Positions 57,001 to 64,000 of a stretch of DNA of 64,000 nucleotides are shown here, in pieces (position 1 is the first letter of the stretch; each line of letters opens with the position of its first letter). This DNA comes from Garcia nutans (lineage: Eukaryota > Streptophyta > Magnoliopsida > Malpighiales > Euphorbiaceae), in NCBI GenBank assembly GCA_947685225.1, contig CANTUV010000004.1, positions 13,361,001 through 13,425,000 of the forward strand, given 5' to 3'. A program made the translations under genes and the position numbers. A model generated the notes under the pieces. It was not told where the DNA came from, did not search any database, and saw only the letters and a list, made by a program, of their open reading frames with translations.

Positions 57001-58652
57001 ATCTTCGGCAGAGGAGATGGTTGGAATTGATTAAAGACTATGACTGTTTGATTGATTATCATCCGGGTAAAGCAAATGTTGTTGCTGATGCCTTGAGTCG
57101 GAAGTCTTTAGCAGGTTTGACTGTTTATTCGCTCTCGTTGCTTGTTGAGTTGAGAGCATTGTGTGTTAGTTTTGTATCTTGTGATGATGGTGCATTGTTG
57201 GCACAGTTGCATTTAAAACCAGTATTGTTGGATCAGATTAAAGAAGCTCAATTGGTGGATGAGAAGATTCAGAAGATTGTTTTAGATTGTCGGAATGGGA
57301 AGAGTAGAGATTTTGTTGTGAAAGATGATGGGAGTCTTTGGTTTAAGAACAGATTGTGTGTGCCGGATGATGTTAATTTGAGAAGAATCATTTTAGAGGA
57401 AGCTCATCAATCAGTATTTGCTATGCATCCGGGCAATACCAAGATGTATCATGATTTGAAACAGCATTACTGGTGGTTTGGTTTGAAGAGAGACATTGCT
57501 GATTTTGTATCCAGATGTCTCATCTGTCAGAAGGTAAAAGCAGAGCATCAAGTTCCAACAGGGTTACTTCAACCTTTAGTGCCTGAATGGAAATGGGATA
57601 GAGTAACCATGGATTTCGTGTCTGGTTTGCCATTGACACAAAGAAAGCATGATGTTATTTGGGTGATTGTTGATAGGTTGACGAAGACAGCTCATTTTCT
57701 TCCAGTTCGGATGGATTACTCTTTGGAAAGGTTAGCTGAGCTGTATATCCATGAGATTGTGAAGTTGCATGGTGTTCCAACTTCTATAGTGTCTGATCGA
57801 GATCCCCGGTTTACTTCAAGGTTTTGGAAGAGTTTACATGGTGCTTTGGGTTCTCGATTACACTTCAGTACTGCTTTTCATCCACAGACAGATGGACAGT
57901 CAGAGAGAGTGATACAGATTATTGAAGACATGTTGAGAAGTTGTGTCATTGATTTCTCTGGAGGTTGGGATAGATTCTTACCACTTGTGGAATTTGCATA
58001 CAATAACAGTCATCAATCTAGCATTGGTATGGCACCATTTGAAGCATTGTATGGTAGAAGGTGTAGGACACCTCTATGTTGGAATGAACTTGGTAAAGGT
58101 AAGATAATTGGTCCTGATTTGGTTAAAGAGACTGAAGAGAAAGTGAAAGTGATTCGAGATAGGTTAAAAGTAGCTTCAGACCGACAGAAGTCTTATTCAG
58201 ATTTGAAAAGGAGGGACATAAAGTATAATGTGGGAGATAAAGTATTTTTGAAAGTGTCTCCTTGGAAAAAGATTTTGAGGTTTGGTCGAAAAGGAAAGCT
58301 GAGTCCTCGTTTCATTGGACCGTATGAAGTTTTGGAAAGAGTTGGGCCAGTTGCTTATCGACTTGCTTTGCCACCTGAGTTGGATAGGATCCATAATGTA
58401 TTCCATGTTTCTATGTTGAGGAGGTACAGATCAGATCCATCACATGTGTTGCCAATTGAATCTATCGAAGTAAGTCCTGATTTGACATTTGAAGAGGAAC
58501 CAATTGCTGTCTTGGCACGTGAAGTGAAGGAATTGAGAAATAAGAAAGTGTCACTTGTGAAGATATTGTGGAAGAATCATGCAAAGGAAGAGGCAACTTG
58601 GGAAAGTGAGCAAACAATGCGAGAGCAATATCCTCAATTGTTTCGGACTTGA
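54003..58652 (+). CDS. Tekay-4 gag-pol polyprotein, intact (1549 aa)
   Basis: Single frame encoding all proteins for retrotransposition. Gag comes first, with a proline run near residue 62 and zinc knuckle CFRCGSPDHFVRDC (342-355). The aspartic protease has IDPGSTHS with D441; the family usually has D-S/T-G. Reverse transcriptase has FIDDILVYS (catalytic pair 777-778), and RNase H has YSDAS (D924). Integrase has the HHCC zinc region near 1140-1175 and catalytic D1204, D1265 and E1301 (35 residues between the last two). Then come the GPY module and a C-terminal chromodomain (about 1499-1549), which in chromoviruses directs integration through histone marks. I chose ATG 54003 because upstream codons lack an ATG and it aligns with the Tekay-1 start. 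No stop or shift found. Gag and pol share one frame, so protein ratios must be set after translation. Confidence 0.95.
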   Translation: MDSHSRHSVEGSAESIALEEIREGARVDSAGEIPASVSGRPAGEEVPPVWLRHVIEALRQAPVQPPPPPPQPLVSVRQYDKLRKYGAEDFIGTIDPAVAEQWLDKVQRIFVQLQATPEEKFDYARSLLQKDAYNWWKTLPHSMDDPPTLSYADFLREFELKYTPREYKDMKKIEFLSLKQDNRSVTEYEVEFIRLSQYAGGIISDEIDRYRRFEEGLRPSVMCHVAGSRYHDFSQLVAAARSVERAQAIAAASEEEIRVRRPQFEAGSSSVKRGKGSFVPRVSRSQRPAGRSVQFQRRRSGPAVSVASAPTPVTQRSTLPICIHCGRPHGGTCWKTGVAGVCFRCGSPDHFVRDCPERQEQMSVDTAASRPSVRGGRRGRGFGRGGRSGFSSRGGSTSRESRLEEAGSSQRIYVMQKQPDASAVIAGTFSLFGISVLALIDPGSTHSYISASVLPVSDVHAESLGFDVLVTNPLGHSVIVSKVHRDSVVVVQGEEFLGDLIEMPFKEYDVILGMDWLSRHGAVVDCKKKVVTLRTSDGREVLIFNEQEQLASLFVSAVAARRLIRKGCDAYLAHVVDTRVRSPQIDSIVTVAEFPDVFPEELPGLPPEREVEFGIELLPGTTPISIAPYRMAPAELRELKVQLQELLDKGFIRPSVSPWGPPVLFVKKKDGTMRLCIDYRQLNKVTIKNKYPLPRIDDLFDQLKGAAVFSKIDLRSGYHQLRVRAEDVPKTAFRTRYGHYEFLVMPFGLTNAPAVFMDLMNRVFRPYLDQFVVVFIDDILVYSPNEEEHDKHLRIVLQILREKQLFAKLSKCEFGLDQVTFLGHIVSAEGIRVDPSKVEAILNWSPPKSVTEVRSFLGLAGYYRRFVKGFSLIATPLTRLLRKGVRFVWTDQCQASFDQLKEMLTQAPVLTLPVEDKPYVIYSDASHRGLGCVLMQEGKVIAYASRQLKPHELNYPTHDLELAAIVFALKIWRHYLFGEKCFIYTDHKSLKYLGVQKELNLRQRRWLELIKDYDCLIDYHPGKANVVADALSRKSLAGLTVYSLSLLVELRALCVSFVSCDDGALLAQLHLKPVLLDQIKEAQLVDEKIQKIVLDCRNGKSRDFVVKDDGSLWFKNRLCVPDDVNLRRIILEEAHQSVFAMHPGNTKMYHDLKQHYWWFGLKRDIADFVSRCLICQKVKAEHQVPTGLLQPLVPEWKWDRVTMDFVSGLPLTQRKHDVIWVIVDRLTKTAHFLPVRMDYSLERLAELYIHEIVKLHGVPTSIVSDRDPRFTSRFWKSLHGALGSRLHFSTAFHPQTDGQSERVIQIIEDMLRSCVIDFSGGWDRFLPLVEFAYNNSHQSSIGMAPFEALYGRRCRTPLCWNELGKGKIIGPDLVKETEEKVKVIRDRLKVASDRQKSYSDLKRRDIKYNVGDKVFLKVSPWKKILRFGRKGKLSPRFIGPYEVLERVGPVAYRLALPPELDRIHNVFHVSMLRRYRSDPSHVLPIESIEVSPDLTFEEEPIAVLAREVKELRNKKVSLVKILWKNHAKEEATWESEQTMREQYPQLFRT

Positions 58653-58685
58653 TATAAGGTAATTTCGAGGGCGAAATTTCTTTTT

Positions 58686-58697
58686 AGAGGGGGAGAA
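58686..58697 (+). other. Polypurine tract, Tekay-4
   Basis: AGAGGGGGAGAA immediately before the 3' LTR start at 58699. Confidence 0.9.
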
Positions 58698-58698
58698 T

Positions 58699-61246
58699 TG
58701 TAATATCCCAATGCATGCCCTAAAAGTTTTGATTATGTTGTTGTTGTATATTGGATTGAATGTATATGCTTTATTTAAAGAGAAAAAGGTTCTTTAAAGA
58801 GAGTGTATATGTGATGTATATTAGAATATATATAACATATACCTAGGTCAATGGAAAGTCAAAGAATGGAGATAGTGGAAGAAGATATTTGTTTGTGTTT
58901 GAATTTATAATTAATTAATAAGGAATTAATGAATGGAGGAGGTTTATTTGAATTGTTTAATATTTTAATTATTTGGATGAGAGAGTTTTAAGGAAAAAGG
59001 GAATTTGACTTTGGGCTTCTCATTCTTCTTTCCTTCTCTTTGCCGTGGATCATCTTCTTCTTCTTCTTTTCTTTGCATTGTTTGGTCGGCTAACAAAGGG
59101 AAAGAGAGAGCAAGAGAGCATTTGATGTGCTAAGCTCAAATTGAAGGAAATCCAAGTGATCCAGTTGTTGATTCAAGAAGTTTTATAACTTTGGTAAGTT
59201 CTCTTTTGATATCTTTGTTTATTTGAAATGATATTTGGATTTGATAGATGATTTTAAGAGTGTGTTGTTTGTTTGTGAGATGTTTAGAAGTGTTTGGTTG
59301 ATTTGATGATGGATTTTGAGGATGGATTAAAGAAAAGAGTAAGTGGTTGGAAGAGATGATGTTGTATATGTGGTGAGGGTTTTGAGATGATTATGTGTTT
59401 TGGATTGTTTTGGTGTTGTTGCAAGTTTGAGATAGGTTTTTGGGTATGTTTTGTGAAGATTGGTTGAAGTGGATGTTAAGGAATAGAAGTGTGTTGTTGA
59501 GTTTTTGGTTGTTTTGGCCGGATTCTGAGGTTGTGGTCGGACACGCCCATGAGCACGTTCAGGGTTTTTAGGCGCGTCAATTTTTGTTGGAGGCAGTAGA
59601 TTTGACACGACCAGTAACACGCCCGTGTTATTGAGCGTGTCATAGCTACTGTAAGATTTGAGAATTTACACGCCCATGTTGTTGAGCGTGTAAATGCTTC
59701 TGTGTTGTGGAGTTAGGGCACGGTCATGGACACGCCCGTGTGGGTGAGCGTGTCAGGGTTAGGGTTTGCCCTAATTAATTCCTAATTGGATTATCCCTTG
59801 TGTATCTCTAAGCAAGTATATACTATTACTTTTGATTTAGGTCTTGAAGGTAGTGATTGATCTTTGATTTAAGAAGTAGAAGGATCTTGAGCAAGGAATT
59901 GTTAAGAGTGGTGTGATTTGCTTTTGAGGTAAGTACAAAACCTATATGATTGTATGTAAGTACAAATGTGGCATTATTACATTGTTAATTTATATGAGTA
60001 ATGTGTGTTGTTATGTTTATATCAATGATGATATATATATATATGAATAATGTGAATGACATGATGATGCAAATGATTGTGTATATGAAAGATTGAAATG
60101 CTATGATGTGAATGGAGATGAAATGGAATATAAAGCCATTGTGATTGGCTATGTTAATTCATTTGAGAATGAAATTGATAACAAATTAATGAATGAGTTG
60201 TGTGGCTAATGTGTTATTCTATTTTCAGAGTTTGTTGTTGGTGGCATGCCTAATGATAGTAACAATCTCTTGAAGTTTGGTTGGGCTTGATCCTTGAAGC
60301 CAAGTTGGGTTGAAGTTTAACATGTTTTACTCCCCTTGAAGCTTGGTTGGGTCTAGTCCTTGAAGCCTAATTGAGATGTTACAACCCTTGAAGCTAGGTT
60401 GGGTTTGGTTCTTGAAGCCAAGTTGGGTTGAGACTTAGCATGCTTTGTTCCCCTTGAAGCTTGGTTGAACCTAATCCTTGAAGCCTAGTTGGGTATATGT
60501 GATAATGATAAATGTGATAAAACCAAAGCATTAACTCTGAAAATTGAATGGCATATTAGTGTGATTTGGGCCCATGCTTGTCTTTGTTTATATGTGATTC
60601 ATTGATGGCAAAATAATTAAATTATGAAATTCATGAAAGGACTTTGAGATGTGATATGCTTATATGATTATGATTTGTGAAAGGCAAAGGTTTGATGTTA
60701 GCTTTTCACTTATGATGTTGATATTAATGGAATGTGTGACATTGCATAGCATTCAAGCATAATGTTAGCATGTTTTGTACTACTAAGCCCTTGGCTTAGA
60801 GCGATAGTGTTGATCGCGCAGGTGATAGAGTTGATAGAGTTGAACCCGAGAGCTCATCGAGGCCGAGTGAGAGTAGACATTGAAGAGTTGATTTTGGGAC
60901 TTAAAGATCAGAGAAGATTTGCCAATCATGTATAACTCTTTTAATAGTTTGTAAAGTATTGGTTATAATGTGAATATATGTACATTTGTAAATATAAATA
61001 TTTAAATATTTTCCTATATGTAAATAGTTCTAAATTCCGCTGCGTATTAAGGAAATATATATATATCTATTTTGTTTTTATATTATAAGTTAATTACTTA
61101 TTTTCTATAATGTATAATGAGAAAGATTATAGTATCATTGGAAATGTTTTTGAATGTTAAGAAATTCGTAGCATTCCTATATTCGATGCATGTATACTAC
61201 ATTGTGGTGTATGTAGTGTGTATGTATTGGATGTGGGGGTGTTACA
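58699..61246 (+). repeat. Tekay-4 3' LTR
   Basis: Same length as the 5' LTR (2548 bp) and nearly identical. Several of the few differences fall in the palindromic CACG units, where this copy keeps the CG and the 5' copy shows changes (for example GACACGCC against GACATGCC at 52126). Confidence 0.97.
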
Positions 61247-61375
61247 ATGAAAGAGTTGAGACATAAGGAAGTGCCAATTGTGAAGGTTCTTTGGAAGAAT
61301 CATGGTAGAGAAGAATCAACATGGGAGAGTGAGCAAGCAATGCGAGATCAGTATCCTCAGTTGTTTCGGACTTGA
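61247..61375 (+). pseudogene. Tekay-3 chromodomain, 3' end
   Basis: Picks up Tekay-3 after the ATGAA duplication: MKELRHKEVPIVKVLWKNH, then EESTWESEQAMRDQYPQLF and a TGA at 61373. This is the C-terminal chromodomain. The frame is cut from its upstream part by Tekay-4. Confidence 0.9.
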
Positions 61376-61421
61376 TATCAGGTAATTTCGAGGATGAAAT
61401 TTCTTTTCAAAGCGAGAGAAT

Positions 61422-63356
61422 TGTAATATCCCAAAGTGTGCCCTAGAAGTTCTGATATAATTGTTGTTTTATTTGGATTATGTGTATATGTTAATTTGTA
61501 AAGAATAGAGAAAAGAAGTGAAGAGAGTGTATATGTTGTGTATATGAAAATATATACAACATATACACAAGTCAATGAGAAAGTCAAAGGAAGAGATTAA
61601 TTATTATTAATTGTGTTTAAAGAATTAATTAATATTAAGTGGGATTAGAGTTAGTGGAAGTGGAAGATGATATTTTGATTATTTTATATTAAATGCTTGG
61701 ATGAGAGAGTTTTAAGGAAAAAGAGTTGACTTTGCTTTCTTTGGTTTTCTTTCTTTTCTTCTTCTTTCGTGGCTTTCTTTCATTTCTTTTCTTTCTCTTT
61801 TCCTTTCCTGTCGCCATCAAAGAAACAAGAGAGCAAGAGAGAGATTTAATCTTCCAAGTTCAAGATTGAAGGAAGTTTTCTAGAGATCAAGTTGGAGATT
61901 TAAGAGTTTCTTCATACTTGGTAAGTCCTTCCACTTGATTCTTTGATTTCTTTGGGTTTGTGAGTTGAAGTTGTGATGGATAGGTGTTTAGTTTGATTGT
62001 GTTGTGTTTAAGAGTATTTGGTTTAATTGATTTTGGATTTTGAGGTTGGATTAAAGGAAAGAGTAAGTTTGTTGGTGAAGATAGTGTTGTAGTGGTGTTT
62101 AGGCTTTGTGATGATATTGATGATTTGTGGTTAATGTATATTTTGTCTTGTTTTGGTGTTTTTGCAAGTTTGAGATGGTTTTTGGATGTATGTAGTTAAG
62201 TTTGTTTGAAGTGGATGTTGGTGGAAGAAGTGATTTGTTGGGTGTTTTGTTGTTTTGGCCGGAATCTGGGTTTTTGGCCTGACACGCCCACGAGCACGTC
62301 CAGGTCTTTAGGCGTGTCAATGGTTCTGTGTGGCAGTAGGTTTGACATGGCCAGTAACACACCCGTGTTATTGAACGTGTCATAGCCACTGTGTTGTTGG
62401 AGAATTGACACGGCCATGAGCACGCTAATGTTGTTGGACGTGTCAATGTTTCAGAGAGGCAGAATGTATTACACGTCCAGTGACATGCCCGTGGTTCTGA
62501 GCGTGTAAAAGCTTCTGTGTTGTGGAGTTAGGGCACGGTCAGGGACACGCCCGTGTTGTTGAGCGTGTCATGTTTAGAGGTTTCCCTAGTTGATTTTTAG
62601 CCTTATGATCTCATGTGGGTTGCATCATTCTTTTGGAATAGGTTGTGAAGAAGGTGAATTGCCCTAATTCAAGTGGTGAAAGATTCTTGGAAGAGGAAGT
62701 GTTTAGAGTTGTGTGGGTTGCTTTTGAAGTAAGTACAAACCTTGCATTTTTGCATACATTTATGTGATTTTGGAACTTACATATTTGGATATGAATGTAC
62801 TAAGAAATCTTATTGCATTATTGACATATATATATGTGATTAATGTTAACCTTGTGAAATGTAATGTGTTATATGTGTATTGATGATGATATATGAAATA
62901 TGAGTTGAGATATAATGAAGCCATTGTTGTTGGCTATGGTTATGCAAAAGGAAATTATTAAAGCATGTTTGCCTATGTGTTTATGAGATATGAATTGAGA
63001 AAGAGAATGGTAAAGAAGTGAATGAATTGATTGTATGTTTAATATGTTATTCAATTTCAGAGTTCTGGATTTGGCGGCATGCCTATAAAATGTAAAAAGG
63101 TAACAGTCTTGTCGGGTTGAGGATCTCTTCAATTTGAGTTGAATCGAGGTCCAAGAGACTGGGTCTGTTACACTATATGAATTATGAATATGAAATATAT
63201 GATAAGTAACAGTCTTGCCGGGTTGAGGATCTCCTCGATTTCAGTCGGGTTGATGGTCCAAGAGACTGGGTCTGTTACAGGTAACTGTCTTGCTGGGTTG
63301 AGGATCTCCTCAAGTTTATTGGGTTGATGGTCCAAGAGACTGGGTCTGTTACACTA
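61422..63356 (+). repeat. Tekay-3 3' LTR, cut at 63356
   Basis: Matches 43417-45290 closely. The polypurine tract before it is altered (AAGCGAGAGAA in place of AGAGGGGGAGAA). It has three GTAACAG...CTGTTAC units (about 63103-63173, 63207-63280, 63282-63352), whereas the 5' LTR has two. Another LTR starts at 63357. Confidence 0.9.
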
Positions 63357-64000
63357 TGTAATATCCCAAAATGTGCCCTAGAAGTTTTAGTATAATTGTT
63401 GTTTTATTTGAATTAAAATGTATAGGTGTAATTGGAAAGAGGAAAGAATTTAAAAGAGAGTGTATATGTTGTATATATGGAAATATATATAACATATACA
63501 TAAGTCAAATGAATGGTCAAAGGAAGAAGATATTTAAATTGTTATTTGTGAAATTACTAAAGGGCAAGTAAATGAAAGGGAGTTAATATATATAGTAGAG
63601 GGTATTTAAGTAATTTTCTTTTCAAATTGCTTGGTGGAGGTTTAAAGAGATGAGAAGTTGACTTTGTCTCTTTTATTTTTCCATTTTCTCTTCTTTTCTC
63701 TTTGTGTGGCCGGGCCTCAAGGAAACAAGAGAGCAAGTGAGGGTTTTTGAATTTTAATAGCTAATTGAAGGAAGATTTGAAATAAAAAAGTTGGAATTTC
63801 AAGAAATTTCATTATTTTGGTAAGTTCTCTCTTGGTTGCTCTTGTTGTTTTTGAAGTTATTTTTGAGTTTGATGAAGTGTTATTTATAATATGGTTAGGA
63901 TTGCTTGTGGTGTGGTTGTATGTGTTGAAATGGAATTAAAGATAAGAAGTTAGGTTGGTGTTGGTGATGGAAGAGTAAGAGTGGTGTTTAGTGAAATGTT
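63357..64000 (+). mobile_element. Start of another Tekay-type LTR (Tekay-5)
   Basis: TGTAATATCCCAAAATGTGCC opens a fresh LTR inside the Tekay-3 3' LTR. It has the near-terminal palindrome (63460-63500) and a TTTTGGTAAGTTC donor-like site (about 63817) at the usual distances. It runs off the window, so whether it is a solo LTR or a full element is unknown. Confidence 0.85.

Larger units (their letters stand above)
51285..61246 (+). mobile_element. Young, apparently intact Tekay chromovirus (Tekay-4)
   Basis: 9962 bp. LTRs are both 2548 bp and differ by only about ten or eleven substitutions by eye. The target duplication is exact (ATGAA, 51280-51284 and 61247-61251). Primer-binding site, polypurine tract and one uninterrupted gag-pol frame are present. 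It sits in the chromodomain of the related Tekay-3. By structure it is the only candidate autonomous element in the window. Confidence 0.97.
43417..63356 (+). mobile_element. Decayed Tekay chromovirus (Tekay-3) holding three insertions
   Basis: 5' LTR part (43417-45520), coding remains (45521-48058, 49415-51284, 61247-61375), altered polypurine tract and 3' LTR part (61422-63356). Inside it are a solo LTR (48059-49409), the young Tekay-4 (51285-61246) and, in the 3' LTR, the start of another LTR at 63357. A deletion has fused the middle of the 5' LTR to gag, removing the LTR end, primer-binding site and gag start. The left flank is TGTTT (43412-43416). Confidence 0.9.

Overview
The window is repeat-rich, AT-rich nuclear DNA from a flowering plant, probably a eudicot. 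Every convincing coding region belongs to an LTR retrotransposon. I found no host gene, no tRNA gene and no CRISPR array. The long chromovirus LTRs, the SIRE-like Ty1/copia element and the Tat-like Ty3/gypsy element are all plant lineages. The exact species cannot be read from the sequence.

Layout. 1-9028 is old debris: a Tat-type LTR end (1-681), a gag fragment of another gypsy element, a short 5S rRNA-derived segment, a SIRE-type LTR fragment (to 6933) split by a rearranged Tekay-like element on the minus strand (1410-5986), the tail of a SIRE third ORF, and a second Tat LTR piece (8316-9028). At 9029 a minus-strand SIRE-like element begins. Its 3' LTR is 9029-10276, its third ORF and pol/gag remains lie at 36144-42828, and its 5' LTR starts at 42875. 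It was split by a gag-only Tat element (10583-36143).

The Tat gag was in turn split by a complete but decayed Tekay chromovirus (16009-25952, TSD GTATT). The Tat right-hand LTR holds two solo LTRs (28439-31672, TSD AATTT; 31732-35160, TSD TATAA). The SIRE third ORF holds another solo LTR (36300-37633, TSD AGTCC). The SIRE 5' LTR was hit by a decayed Tekay element (43417 to at least 63356). That element contains a solo LTR (48059-49409, TSD AGATT), a very young Tekay element with one uninterrupted gag-pol frame (51285-61246, TSD ATGAA), and the start of another LTR (63357 to the window end). The series C-LTR > SIRE > Tekay-3 > Tekay-4 is four levels deep.

How the parts work together. Only the 51285-61246 element looks capable of making its own proteins: gag, protease, reverse transcriptase, RNase H, integrase and chromodomain in one 1549-residue frame, with primer-binding site, polypurine tract and near-identical LTRs. 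It could mobilise related defective copies. The most interesting unexplained signals are a 63-bp-period array of nested palindromes shared by otherwise unrelated LTR families, conserved splice-site motifs that imply a multi-intron leader inside the Tekay LTRs, a SIRE third ORF with its own LTR-like promoter, a 122-bp tandem array in the Tat 3' region, and a 5S rRNA-derived fragment.
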